64,000 bases of DNA. Origin: Arbacia lixula (Eukaryota > Echinodermata > Echinoidea > Arbacioida > Arbaciidae). The notes under the pieces were generated by a model, which was given only the letters and a program-made list of their open reading frames with translations, did no database searches and was not told the DNA's origin. Both the position numbers and the translations under genes were made by a program. Positions 43,300 through 56,777 of the stretch are shown one piece after another. Numbering within the stretch: position 1 is the stretch's first letter; every line of letters begins with the position of its first letter. Where the stretch lies: NCBI GenBank assembly GCA_963669155.1, contig OZ022576.1:7421038-7485037 (forward strand), written 5' to 3'.

Positions 43300-46200
43300 T
43301 TTGCTGCAAATGCCTACTTTTATGGAAACCTTGAACTTGATTGGCTTTTGGGCAATATTACCATCTATGGGAGATACCATTAGTGGCAGAGTTTAATAGT
43401 AAGCTCGATGCAATAGGGCCCTGTTCATTATCATGGAGCAAACTATATGGTCCGTATTCTGAACAGAGGTTTCATGCAAATGGTGTACCAAACCTGGACT
43501 CGCTTTATACGGCGCAAAATTCATAATCTGTCGCAGAATCATTGATTTTCATTATGGAGTCACAGCAGTCGCTGATCTCAATTATTTGCTGTAATTATTT
43601 AATGTAGACAAACTCAATATATATGAGGACAAAATCAAATGGATTGATTATTGAGTCTGTTGGCAGTTGCCATATATAGTTTGCCAAGTTTCTAAAAATA
43701 GCTTCATGTAAAAATATCTATTTACAGTATGCATGTACAAAGATTAAACTTTTGCAAGTACTTTTCAAAATAATGGACTGTAAAGATTTACAAATTTCTT
43801 CATGTAAGTATTTTGGTATGTATTTTTTTTGTTCTGGGATTACCAGGGACCCCATGAAGAAAAGTAACTTGCCCACCGATGGGGCTAACTGAAAGAAGAA
43901 TACTCAATAACTAAGGAATAGATTAAAAGCTGATTCTAATAAACTTCTTTGTACAGTAAACACACCTTTTTATGGTTTTGTTGGCATCAGTGGTAGCAAA
44001 ATATGCAGTGGTGTAGAGCGAGGAAGTAACTGTGATGCAAGAAAGAGCGAGGTTGTGAAGGTGTATTTTTCAACATATTGCACTGTAAAATGATTCAAGG
44101 TGTTTCTTTCAAGACATCAGTTTAGAAAAAGGAGCTACCCCCCTCCCCTCTCCCTGCAAATATTGTATTGTGTGCACTCGTGGGAATGTGCTTATCATGA
44201 AACAAAATGTTGATTGACATTTCGTTCGTCACACACTTAGAAGTTTCATATCCAAACATGTCACCGCGGCAGAGCAAGTGCTGCAACTGAATAAACACGG
44301 CTCAATTATGATTCTGCATTTCATATTTTTAATTAATGATATGAATGCTTCAAGCTGAAGACAAATGCGTGGCCTGCGACACCTCCAGCCTATTTATATT
44401 TGTATAATTCGGCAGTGCGTGGGCATAACTTGAACTGCACCAGCGTCGATGGAGAAATTTTGTCACACATGTGGGAAAGTATGCCTGGCCTTCAGGCTGT
44501 TAGACATTACTGATCTAAACTGAAAAATAGAGTCCAATATTCTAAGACCAATCACTATATCATTTTCCTATTTTCTGAATGTCCGGGGAAGCTGGAGAAG
44601 AAATCGGGAATGATTAGCCTAAGTACTCCAGCTACATGTACATGTAGACCCCTTTATTGAATAGTTTGGTTTAAAAAAAAATGCGTAAGAGCTTGGGAAC
44701 TAGGCTGTAGAAATGTCTGTGTAATATGTATTTTGTTCTACAGGGTTTTCTCTGTCCATTGCATGAATATATTGTGGACATGTTTTGGAAGTATATGATG
44801 AACAGGCATTTTCTATTCTTCTGTCAATAGTTCTTTTTGATCAGTGCATTTACACGATATGCAATGAAAAAGGTAAATCATATATTATTTAGTTTGATTT
44901 TCAGATTATTTCAGGACTTTGATGCAATTTTGTTGCAAGCCTGGATTCACGAACTATTATACCCTTCAAGGAAAAATAATTGTTCACAGGGGGCTCTTCT
45001 TTGCATTTTAAGCACTGAAACATGGTGAGCTCTGAGCCCCGAGCTGTGTGACTTATATGTATGTATTAAGTTTGGTCTGGGTTGGCTCCTGTGTGTAGAC
45101 TATGCAAGTCAGAGTGCTTTCCCGAAACAGAGATGAAAATAATGCTGTATTTTAGAACACTCCCAAGAGCCTTCCATCAATACTACTGGTACATGTGTAT
45201 ATGTATTAATGTTACACAATGTATGTTGCACATTGAATGCAGTGCAACATTAAAAACGCTACTCCATTTTGCCTGTAGCACTGTGACGTACAGTCTTGAA
45301 GTCCCATACAGGATCTGTATGCAGTGTAGGTCTTAAACATTTGATGAAAGGCTGGGACGATGCGCTAGTACATGCACGTATCGTCAGAGTTTGCATTGTT
45401 CTCCTTGTGGAGACTGTGTCTTTTTGCCACACCTCATTAAAACAAGGATCGTTGTAATCGCACTGAGCAACCTACCAGCATGTACGGCTCAGCGTAGCAG
45501 TAACCCAATCGGATAATGAATATTGTAAATTATCATGTACGTCATCCGTGGCGAACTGTGTGCCTTCTCGCTCGAGCCGCGTGCATTTTTTCTGCCGCAC
45601 GCACCAGCGAAATGCGACACCGCAATTTATTCCCCATCACATTCCCTGTGCCTGTTGCATGCCTTTTCATTACGCTGCGCAGCTGTATTGTTTTACACTT
45701 AGTCAATCTCTGTCACAAGACGCAATTTACATTCTGCAAGGCCTTCTTGATAGAAAAGACACTGGACATCACCCATTGAAGCCATGCACATAGTATGCAC
45801 ACAATCTACACATCTATTTACATGGAAACATATGCAGCTTTAACTTCATATGTATTGTACATTGTCTATTCATGTTGAGTTGACTTTCTGCTGAAGTTTA
45901 CTGTAAAAAGTTTCTGATCTGATGTTCAATGTGCTTTGAGTATGAGAGCAAGTACGTACAGCCCCATGATCAATCACATAAGTGATTTATAAAGTAATTA
46001 CAGGCTTATTTATAACCCTGACAAGTAGATGAGTACATATATGCCTACTGTATATCATAATTTCACTTTGTAGCACAATATTGTTATACTAATATGTGTA
46101 TACCAATACCTGCACAGGATACATATATAATGAACAACTTTTCAACAGAACAGTAATCTATTGTGATCAAATACCTCATGTGAATGAAAATTGAGCTGAT

Positions 46201-47330
46201 ATTTTAAAATTGTGCTATATTCAGAGTGTATTGAAAAGCATGCATCTTTAGGTTTATGTCTCTAGCTGGCTGGGCTGATAATCTTTTCAGGGTAGAATCA
46301 TTGTTTTTAATGTATATATACAGATACTCTGCATAAAATTTTGAACCATTGGAATAAAGGTTGTATCACCCAGCAAAACCCACACATACGTGTATCATAT
46401 CATCTGGAGGGCATTTCAAGGTCAACTCAGGAGTGTGGTATTAGATATACTGGGAGAGAGGGAAAAATTATGCATTTGAACATGTGGTTGCATGGACATA
46501 TAAGCTCAATTCTGGCTCAAGCATGTACATTGTACTGTATAAGATAACTTTCTATGCAGAAATGCATTGAAAAACACAATGCATTGTACAGATTCATCTT
46601 TATCTGTTGCACAAGTCTCACACTACTGGTAACATAAAGAAATTCCACAAATGACACACTAACCATCATTTTTAATCATCCATAGTATCGCTAAATGTAT
46701 ACTTTGCACCTTTGCCTATTTGAGGCTTTTGCCAGTTGCCTCTCAAATTTGCTGATTTGATTCAAAACAAACAATTAAGCATCCCCAATGAAGTGCCATA
46801 TGTCTGTTTATAATGTAGTGAGAAATCCTGCTATTTGAAGCTGACTAAAAGCATGGCATTGTTTAATATCCAGAGCATTGTCACTCCTTGATATTCTAAA
46901 CAGAGTAGGACTAGAATGTGATCCTGCTGTGTAGCAACTCCCTGATTTGAAAAGCAATACTGCTACTGCTAAATTAGTTCAAGAGCTGTTCCTTAACTCT
47001 TTGTGCGTTCACCTGTGAACCCCCTGTGCGTTGCATTAATTTGAGTGTGCGCATATTCCAATGAACTCTTGTCGGAGTAGTAGTTTTCAAGGGCTGTAAC
47101 TTGTTATTAGATTGTCGTGAGGAAAAATAGTGTACATATAAAATATAGAAAATTTCATGGGCTTTCCACTCATATGTATTTTGTCTGGCAGTTGAGGAGC
47201 TACTGTATCACAGGGCTTTACATGTGCAGAACATTTGAAAAAAATGTCAATGTTTTCAGTAGTGCTAATGTAAATGATATGTTGGAGTCTTCATTTGCTG
47301 TAAATTGCAGGGAAATTATTACAGTTATTT
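43300..47330. other. no gene seen
   Basis: AT-rich sequence with scattered 'tacatgta' palindromes (for example near 44633-44650). Short ORFs, none with a recognisable domain or convincing splice context. Confidence 0.5.
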
Positions 47331-47334
47331 TGCT

Positions 47335-47695
47335 AAGACCATGACCTTTCTATTGATATAAAAATCGATAAGTTTTGAAAAGAAGAAAGTTCGATACAGG
47401 AAGTGCATAGAAAAGCCTGTATGGCCAAGAATTTGGCTTGGTTAGGACTCTAGGAGCTCTTTGTGTTGTAATACAAAGAGATCGCCTACAATGCGTACAT
47501 GCACCCACTAAGACCATGAACTTTCTATTGATATAAAAATCAATAAGTTTTGAAAAGAAGAAAGTTCGATACAGGATGTGCATAGAAAAGCCTGTATGGC
47601 CAAGAATTTGGCTTGGTTAGGACTCTAGGAGCTCTTTGTGTTGTAATACAAAGAGATCGCCTACAATGCGTACATGTACACGCACCCACATAATC
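47335..47695. repeat. tandem duplication, period 175 bp
   Basis: Two almost identical units beginning 'aagaccatgacctttctatt' (47335) and 'aagaccatgaactttctatt' (47510). The second has a six-base insertion near its end (tgtacacgc for tgcac). The duplicated minus-strand ORFs are a consequence. Confidence 0.9.
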
Positions 47696-48236
47696 ACAGT
47701 ACAATAACAAGGAACTTGTGTGATTTTCTTCTGTACTGTTATAGCCTAACATGTATACACATCATTTGTTGTTGTTTTCCATATACATGCAAATCATAAT
47801 AACCCAGACTTGTGTACAGGAGAATGCATTGTCAAAAAGGAAGTGCTTGTGTGTAACATTTATTAGTGCGTGTGTATGTATTTGTTGTTGCTAAATGAAT
47901 AAAACTATGTCTCTGGTGAGAATATTCTGACTAGACTTTGATTATTTATAGTGAGTACTAAACTACAACATCAGAACTTCAGAAGTCACATGGATCATAT
48001 ATGCACATATCTGACATTCACACATCCATACAACATGGGAAAATGAATCTCTTGGAAGAAACCAGAAGTTCCAAATGACTACATATAATCAGGCATTTTA
48101 CTTCCACACTCAAACACTTCCACACACTCTGTCACTCACCCTTATATTTCTAATAGATATATACCATCGGAATCGCAAATAGTTCTTTATTACATGTTTT
48201 TCGCATAATTATAACCACAGCAGAGAAATCTCTAGT

Positions 48237-48505
48237 AGTGTACACAGGGTGGTCCCCAGTGTAGAAAACATGCGGTTCAAACACCACGCGTCGGGTCCAG
48301 AAAGTGATTGTGAGCCACGTGTAAATTCACTGCACCATGCGTAAAATCAGTATCAGTCTTATTATTCTTATTGTTTTTGTTTTCTTTGAGCCACGCGTTC
48401 CATAGTTGTGTACCACGCGTCCAGCACAGATATCTGACAAAAAGTGACATTCTGCTCTTTTGAGCCATGCGTAAAAGATTTTCTGGTGACCACCCTGAGT
48501 GTACA
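48237..48505. mobile_element. hAT-type MITE with 8 bp target-site duplication
   Basis: Element 48245-48497 (253 bp). Inverted ends CAGGGTGGTCCCCAG and CTGGTGACCACCCTG, flanked on both sides by the identical octamer AGTGTACA. CAGGG-type ends with an 8 bp duplication are the hallmark of hAT elements. The interior carries six or so copies of a 'ccacgcgt'/'ccatgcgt' motif, which may be subterminal transposase-binding repeats. No ORF. Confidence 0.88.
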
Positions 48506-49229
48506 CATGCGAATATTGTGGCAGGAAGCACTGTTTCATTGCAGTTTCATTTACATGTATCTCAAGCGCGGAGATAAAGGGAGCTACAAGACTGTATGTG
48601 TACATGGTATATTGTACGTTAACGACCCGGTGGCATGATGACAAGATGGAAAAATACTGAAACAAAATGATCAAAATTCTCCGAAATCTTCTATGTAACG
48701 CTATGCTGCAACGCGAACGAGCGGAAAGCCTAGTACAGTGACGATCGCGAGCAATAGTACTGAACAGTGGTACGGTTGGCAGTACACACATATTTCCAAT
48801 TCCATTCACCTACGTGCGTTCTGTGCAAAATTGCGAACGAAACGTGTCCACGGTTGTGCATTGCTGCGAACGAAACGTACAAAGAGTTAATGGTTTTACC
48901 CTTTAAACTGACACTGGCATGTCTGTTACTCTATTCAGAGCCCCCCTCCCTCCCTCATTTTTGTATGATGCACAGTTGAGTATACCTGCATACTTTTTGT
49001 ATGATATGATACTGTAAAAATTAAAGATTAGAGGTGTTACAGTGGTGACATACCCACATAGCATACACACATATACATATATACACACAGAAAAAAGACA
49101 AAAACAGACACACACATTTGTCCTTGACATTTGAATGGAGAAGAATATTGCTTCTTTCTATAAAAGTACTGGCAGACAGTGTGTTTCTATTTTTGAACTA
49201 ATTTGCGATTGAAATGGAAAGAAAACAAC

Positions 49230-49480
49230 AACTCTCTTTCCCTCTCTCACTTCCTTTCATTCACTCTCTCTGTCCTCTCTGTCTCTCTCACCTCCACCCT
49301 CTTTCCCTTCATCTTTTTATCCTTCACTCTTTCTGTGCTTCTCAATGTACTCTACACCCTCCTCCCTCTTCCCTTCCATCCCTCCTCCTTCCACACCTCA
49401 CACCACACCCCTCCCCCCCTCCAACCTTGCCCCTCCCCCCTTCCAACCTTGTCACCCCTCTTCGCTCTTCTCTGTCTTTT
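49230..49480. repeat. pyrimidine-rich (CT/CCT) tract
   Basis: About 250 bp of C/T-rich sequence with short CT runs; ORFs are low complexity. Confidence 0.85.
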
Positions 49481-50418
49481 TCAAGCCTGATATTATACTT
49501 GGGTAAATGCAACAGGACAACGCATGAATTATCTTTAAATTGCCTTTAACTTATTATTTCACACTGAGGAAGATCTCTTTTACACCAGAAGATCTTTAAT
49601 CCATAATGTGCAAAAATGGTTATGCATAATATTTTTTTTCAGAAATGTGTTCTTGTCACTATTACATTCTTTCCAAGAGCTTGCCAAACATTCATGACTA
49701 GTTTGTTAATACGGGAGAAGCAACAGGTATCAGCTTATACCCCTCTCACTCCATACCATGATTAAGTGTCAGACTGCAATGTAATGAGACTGCCCTTGCT
49801 GGTACATATTAAATGTCCAAGATACTGTGCTCACTCTTGCATTGTAATTATAATGCTTGCCTATTAATGGCCTCCTCAGTACCATAGTGTCACCATGTAG
49901 TCCCATACATGCATGCTACCAGGCCAGCTTTTGCTAGGTGAGGGATTTATGTTGTCTTTTTTTTTATTACTCCTCTTACTTTTGGAGTCAACATTTTTCA
50001 AACTCATTTATTCGTTGATTCTGTGTTTTTTTTAATATTTGTTATATGTATTCATGTTTTTGTAGTCATAAAATGTTCTTTGCCAATGAATCTATTTTTA
50101 TGATGAATGGAATGAATATAAATTCAGTATCAAAGAAAGGTAATACTTCAGCAGCCAATATGTTTAAGGTTGATTAAAGACAGGGTGGCCCATTTGCGAA
50201 AGTCATGAAACTCGGCAGGAATCAGCAATACGCCCTAAAGATAATATGTATGAAATCTCACATTCATACCGTCATAAACCTTTTCAAGAAAATTGAAAAC
50301 TATCCCTGTCTATCGCTACTCATAATCGCTTGTCTCGCAATGTATGGTCAACAGAATCTAAAAAGATCACAACGTTTTGTGCGCCGCTGCAACACTTTGT
50401 CAGGTCTTTCTATGTTTA

Positions 50419-50868
50419 ACCCTGTTCATATACACCGCCTATCCGTGAAAAAGGTGCAACATTTGCGGCAATTTTGCCGATGCATCACCGATAGCTGCGT
50501 ATATGAACGGGAATTGCTCAAATAATGCGGTATGTGCTTCCTCCTTTTTTGCACTTATTTTGCGGCTTTTTCGCGGATCGAGACGTAGTAATAATATGGC
50601 AATATTGCAGTAAGCGAATCTTATAAATTGCGCGTAAATGTTGTGCCTTTTGCATCACGCTCTGGCATGTGGGTCGCTAATCCTACCTCTCGTATGGCTG
50701 AGCGGAACATGTCACCATTGGTTTGGAGAGTGTCCAGCTGTCCAAAACACCGCAACATTACGTTTATTGGGGTGTATATGAACGGTGCTTTTGCGGCTCG
50801 CTGGAAACTTGCTTACCGATGTGCATCAGTAATAATAGTGGTATATTGTACATGAACGGGGCTTTTGA
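50419..50868. mobile_element. cluster of inverted 'GTTCATATACACC' termini, probable nested MITEs
   Basis: CCCTGTTCATATACACCGC at about 50420 faces 'gcgtatatgaacggg' (about 50492-50506), 'ggggtgtatatgaacggtgc' (about 50769) and 'gtacatgaacggggctttt' (about 50849). A short 89 bp hairpin element or a longer one of about 450 bp would both fit. The region is more GC- and CpG-rich than its flanks. A related end 'tgtatgaacggggttttg' lies near 37719. Confidence 0.5.
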
Positions 50869-51877
50869 AACAGTGGACAGTGGTCTATGTTCTACCACCT
50901 TGTCCCATATTGCAATGCTGAGTGTATACATGTATTGTGGTGTCTGGTATCTGGGCTATAGGTTGTGGGCGATCTGTCCAAAATCTACCCAAAATCTAGC
51001 AATAGCTTTGATTCTGCTTTGAGTCATTCCTGTTCTGTTATTTGGAGGGAAGTTATTTTGTATTATTTTCACCCACTTTTTGTGATTTGTACAAAATTGT
51101 ATTTGTTTGACCTTCTTAGGGGCTACCCTGTCTGTAAATACTTCATTTACATATACCTACATGGTGAAAATGTACAATGAAATCTCTCAGTGTATCACTG
51201 GCAGAGATTTCATTACCCCATGCATTGGGTACCTGAATGGCATTTTATGCATCATCTTCTACATATGGCCATCGTACCCAAACTCACATACAGCACTGCT
51301 CATTCCTGTTCTAAAGCTTGACAAATTCATTTCAAAACATCATACTGGTTTTTACAATATGGTTTCTGTGGGTTTTTTTTTTTAATGATGAAGCTAAAAG
51401 TCAAGTGGTGCTATTTATTATGTCTGTACACATGGACACCAGGAGATCTAATGAAAAAGAGGTATCTCACAATTGAAGGTTGAAATATGACTTATTTGTT
51501 TATTCTGTATTGCAATGCCATTAAGTGACCCTCACAAACAGTATCAACGGTTTGTTATTCAATTGATTAGTGTTTGTGTATACTTCTGTTTTTTGTGTTA
51601 TTCTTGTTTTCAATTGCCATTTTGATCTCAGTGGTGGCCACCTGAGGTAGCCAGAGGCATTATGTTTTGAGTTGTTTATCAGGTAGTGACAACTTCAGAT
51701 CTTCATGAAACTTTAATCAATTGTAAGAGTTGATCAATATGATAGTGAAGTACAGCTAATGTATTCATATTATCTTTCCATTTTATCCCCCTTCCCTCTC
51801 GCTTATCTCTCTCTACTCTATCTCTTCTGCTTCCTCTCTTGATTTGTATATCTCTCACATTTCCTATCACCTGCTTG

Positions 51878-51929
<52 letters not shown>

Positions 51930-51935
51930 TCCTCT
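51878..51935. repeat. (CT)n microsatellite
   Basis: CT run with few interruptions inside a longer pyrimidine-rich stretch (51785-52015). It precedes a possible but unproven exon at 52026. Confidence 0.9.
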
Positions 51936-52305
51936 CCTCATCTCTTCCTCCCTGTTCCTTTTCCTCTTGTTTGTATCCATTATATCCTTCCTCCTTCCTT
52001 TCTCCATTTCTCTTCTGAAATGCAGGATAGGATCTGGGATGTATGTGCAGAGTTGGAAACTTCTGGAAGTAACTTCAGCTTGGAAACAGCAGTCTCATCA
52101 ATTGGAAAACTGCTACCTTAATACAGGTACAGTGAAATTTGCCCTAGCAAGCACCTGCATAGAAAGGTCACCATTTTATAAGGACTTCATTGTCTGTTTC
52201 CATTGAAAGAGGTTTCTCATTCAAACCTGCTCTAGCAACCACCAGAAAGAGCACCTACTTTTTTGAAGACCATATATTTCTGGCTCCCTTAGGTGGTCTT
52301 TTCCT

Positions 52306-52800
52306 GCCTTGGTACCAAGAGGGTTAACCCTCTCATTGCTATGGGCTCATTCACTGAGTTATGAATCAATGGTCTAGTCACGCCTTGGTACCAAGAGGGT
52401 TAACCCTCTCATTACCATGGGTTGATTCACTGAGTTATGAATCAATGGTCTAGTCACGCCTTGGTACCAAGAGGGTTAACCCTCACACTACCATGGGTTG
52501 ATTCACTTTGTTATAAATGTATGGTCTCCTTATACCTTGGTACCAAGAGGGTTAACCCTCTCATTAGCATGGGTTCATTCGCTGTGTTATGAATCAATGC
52601 TCTCTTTATGCCTTGGTACCAAGAGTGTTAACCCTCTCATTACCATGGGTTCATTCACTGTGTTATGAATCAATGCTCTCTTTACACCTTGGTACCAAGA
52701 GGGTTAACCCTCTCACTACCATGGACTCATTCGCTGTGTTATGAATCAATGGTCTCTTTATGCCTTGGTAACTCTCTCACGACTGTGGGCTCATTCATTG
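52306..52800. repeat. 76 bp minisatellite, six and a half units
   Basis: Units begin 'gccttggtaccaagagggtt' at 52306, 52382, 52458, 52534, 52610, 52686 and a partial at 52762: exactly 76 bp apart. Each full unit contains the 14 bp perfect palindrome GAGGGTTAACCCTC (one unit has a change) beside GGTACC, then 'catgggttcattc' and 'gttatgaatcaatg'. Not a CRISPR: the whole unit repeats, with no variable spacers. Confidence 0.95.
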
Positions 52801-53049
52801 TTATATGGATCTACATATCCATTGAGCTGAACTATGGTTGAACTGCAAAGTACCAGTGTACACCCAAGTTCACAGCTATGTAGGCATGTATTATTTTTTA
52901 CCTTGTATTTCAGTGCAACAGGGAACATTCAAAATACAGACCAAAGTGATACAGCAGATTAGGCTATTTGGAATAGTCATCCAAAAGAAAATGGATTACA
53001 GGGTTAGTCTGGCCAGGCACGCACTAAGTTCAGAATCGTAATTAAATGT

Positions 53050-54680
53050 TCTGTGCGATATCTCTAAGCATATTTCATTTATTCCACCATGGTGATTTTA
53101 AATGTATCAGTCCCAAGGTGGTAGGGGTTATATCATGTCACCCACTAGCAGAACATTGAAAGTACCCTTTAAGATTAATTGAAATTGACCGAACCACCTT
53201 TTCCTTCATCATAAACCCCAACCCTAATCCATTCCCGTACACACTCATCCGTAAATATCACATCATGCTTGTAGACGAAATGGAAATTAGATCAAGTGGC
53301 TAAAAACCTTTGCTGGATTACAGAAAGAAATCTTAATTGAACATTTGGTCTTATGTCGTGAAGGGTGAGTGTTCAAAGAAGTCTTAGTCATACACCCTTC
53401 AGGTTGGCCAATGTAAACTCTTTAAGGGCTCAGGAAATTTGCAACATCCTGGCACACGGCACTCTCCTTGGCAACCGTTGTCTATTTTCAAACCGACCTG
53501 GAATATCTCTGCCCCCATCCCGTCCGCCCACACTCCACCTTACACGTAGCCTTTTGGTGGACTCCCATTTGGTCTAAGTCCTAATAAAGTGTGTGTTTTC
53601 TCAAGGGTTGTCATGGGAACAATATGCAGCAGCACAATCTTCAAAATTTTTGTTGAAGTGTGGTACATATATAGTGACATTTCCTTAGATGAATTTTCTA
53701 CAACTAATGCCAGACTGCTTAATACATGTACTGTAGTTGCATGAATGTGCATTAATTGATTGAATTTATTTCCAGGTGAAACAAGAAAGAGACAAAGTAC
53801 AATGTGGCATACATTAAAATGAAGAAACGCGAAGCACCAACCAATGTCTGAGGATAAGTTAAAAGAATATGATATCCTGTCGACAGGGTCGCTTTGATTG
53901 GCTGGTGCTTACACAAGAAAGCAAGAATCAAGAATCAATGAACTAGAATCTATAGAGATATATTTAAGGGGAATCACATGAAATAACAAAAGTAAGAGGC
54001 TGATGTCATTCTGTAATCAGACTGAGGAGATGACCAAGTCTTGGCCTATTACGCCATGCCTTATAGAATGATAAATACCTGTGCTATCCTTGTATAGCAA
54101 TGGTGTGGCTTGGAAAGGACCTCTCAAACACAGACGCAAACAATGAAAACTCAACTTCACCACTGATTGATTGCAGAAACTGCAATTTTGTAAACACAAG
54201 GAAATATGCAAGGTGAGGTTTAACCGTGTTATTTCCCTTTTGATGTTTACCATTCTATATCAGTGCTTTTATAGTAGCCCAACCAGCTCGAAACTATAAA
54301 TTATCTATAGTGATAATTGAAACTTAAAATTACTGTAATGGTATCTTCAAGGGAAAAAAAAAGAAGAGCTGAAGGGGGAATAGAGGGGCCAATGCATACA
54401 GGTGGTGTTCGACCAGGGACTCATAGCCAGATGAAAGGGAAGATTGATTGCTGTTCTTTGATGAATGTTTCACCGTATTCAATTATTCAGCATGTCCCGT
54501 GGCTGTCGGCTACTCCAGTAATCAAATATGATTGCATCATGTGAGGCTTTCACACTTCTTCCCTCGTCCTCCATCTGTACCCCTATCCCTTGCGACATCG
54601 CCCTGTCTCTAAACTCCCTATCCAGACTTGTAAGGCTACCAACCTTATTATAAAATCTCATGCACCCATTCATGTACCCA
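53050..54680. other. no gene seen
   Basis: Mixed sequence without recognisable domains or repeats; short ORFs only. Confidence 0.5.
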
Positions 54681-54684
54681 AACA

Positions 54685-55022
54685 TCCCTATTGCTGTCTC
54701 TATCTTTATCCTTATCCCCTCCTGTACCTTATCAGGTATCGTCCCACCCCTACCGTATTTTTACCTACACCCCCTTGCCACCCCTACCCCTGCTTCTGCC
54801 ATCATCCATAGTCTTATCCCTCGAAATCCTTATGCCATCCTTTCCCTTTAATACCCCTTCTCTTCTACCAACCCCACCCCCACCCCTACCCCTACCCCTA
54901 CCCCTACCCCTACCCCTACCCCTACCCCTATCCCCAACCCCCACCCTACCCCTACCCCTACCCCCACCCCTACCCCAAACCCCACCCCACCCCTACCCCC
55001 TACCCCTACCCCTATTCCTACA
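54685..55022. repeat. (CCCCTA)n array, degenerate at the edges
   Basis: A core of perfect CCCCTA hexamers at about 54880-54930 with variant CCCCAC/CCCCTA units out to 55020. The opposite strand reads TAGGGG, which resembles but is not the animal telomere repeat TTAGGG. The minus strand is a strong G-quadruplex candidate. Confidence 0.9.
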
Positions 55023-56742
55023 TCCATCCTGACCTCTTGTAGCCTGTTATCAAGGCCTCTTGTGGCTAACTCCCAAAAAGGCTGACCAGAAGAAACTAAC
55101 CAGCAAGCTCTGAAGGCCTTTTCTAATTGATCTATATGTCATTTTGCAAATACATTGACATTATGCAATATGAAATCCATATCATGTAAGCTTGCAAAGC
55201 AGTGCTTACCCTTTGTACATTGTGCCAGCAGGTGTTACAATATTATTGCTGCTCTGATTAGTCAATTTTTCTTGGGTCAATAGATAGCATGTTCAAAAAT
55301 TAGGATGATGTTGTTGTTGCATACCTCTACCTGTAATTCATGATTAATGTCCTTTTGGAATTAAGTTACAATGGGACTCAGGCCAAATTTGCACCTGAAA
55401 TTCAGAAAAGAACCCTCATGAAAATTTGTTCCTTTTTTTTTCCTCATGGGATATCATTTAATGCACAGCATAGTCTTTGTTTCATGACGTCAGGCTTAGA
55501 AAGTAGCTTCCTTAAATGGAAAATTATTTCTCCTCCTGGTTTTTCCACTGCACCCCACTGCATAAAACTTGGGCTTTCCTATCCCCCTTCACACCCCACA
55601 CACCCTCCCCCACCCCCACCCCACTACTAGTACATCACTCCAACTCCCTAGTGCTGCCCCATCCCCATCACATATAATGATGATAATTCTATTTGCAGTA
55701 ATTCAGTAAGCAATTAGTTGAGTCTTAATTCATTCATGCTCTGAGTAGAGCGTGCTCCGTGTGAATAAAAACTACCTTGTACACACGAAGGCCTGGAAGA
55801 ATGTGTTTGCACGGGCCTATAATTACTTCACATGTTTTCCTATCCTGCGCGAAAACAAAGTCCAACACTTTCTGTATTGATTGGATTTAGAGCAGTAGTC
55901 ATAGCAACCTGGCTGATCAAGTGGACATGCTTCATGTTATAGATGGAAAAGAGGCAGAATCAATCAGAAATGTACTGTAACTACAACTTGTCAGAGATGG
56001 ATGAATCACAAATTGGCAGGGTTTCATCCATAATCTGTTTAATATTTTCATGAGCTAAAGGAAGCAAAACCAAATCACAGATTTTGTATTTTCTGTTTTA
56101 AAAAAAATGTTTAGTCATTTTGTGCATAAAACGAAACATACAATATACGATTAGGTAGTCATCTCTGTCCATATGATTTTTATATGAGAACTCAATTTGT
56201 AAATATTTTAGTGAGAGTGTTGGTGCAGGCTATTAGCTAATATGAAGCTTAACGTTTTCCATGTTGAGGGTGTGTATGTACGTACAATTGTTTTTAATAG
56301 CATTCAGCTCAGGTTTACTATTATTTCAAATAGCATAAGATGTGTGGTCCAGTTTTTCATTTGCGCATAAATGATTTATTAGCATCACACAGAGCTGCCA
56401 ATTTGATGTGAAGATCATAACTTCAAACGTTGGATACTTGGCAGCCTTACTCTCGATAAGCCTTTAATATATCATGATGAGTAATTTCAGAGTGGCTCTG
56501 CATACCAATCAAAGCTGATTAATCAATAATTTGTCCATAATCTATGAGGAAATAAAAGATACCGGTACTTGTAAATGGGGTATTGAGGTTAAGATCCCAA
56601 GATGGGTATTTAGGAAAAAAAGGTTTTATGTCATAAATGTTTAATCAGCTTAGCCTGATAGTAGTGAAATTGGTGGATTAAGGGAGATTATGTGCTACCT
56701 GGCAAGCCACAATGAATCATGAGAATTCTATCTGATTGACAC

Positions 56743-56777
56743 TATGTGGAAGCAATAATGATTATTGCTTCCACATA
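56743..56777. repeat. perfect 35 bp palindrome with one central base
   Basis: TATGTGGAAGCAATAAT, a single G/C centre base pair, ATTATTGCTTCCACATA: 17 bp arms with no mismatch. It could extrude as a cruciform. It lies in otherwise unremarkable AT-rich DNA. Confidence 0.9.

Noticed and set aside
52306-52800. CRISPR-like array
   Set aside because: The full 76 bp unit repeats without unique spacers, and the genome is animal. It is a minisatellite.
54685-55022. True telomere or chromosome end
   Set aside because: The hexamer is CCCCTA, not CCCTAA, the block is short and degenerate, and ordinary sequence continues on both sides.
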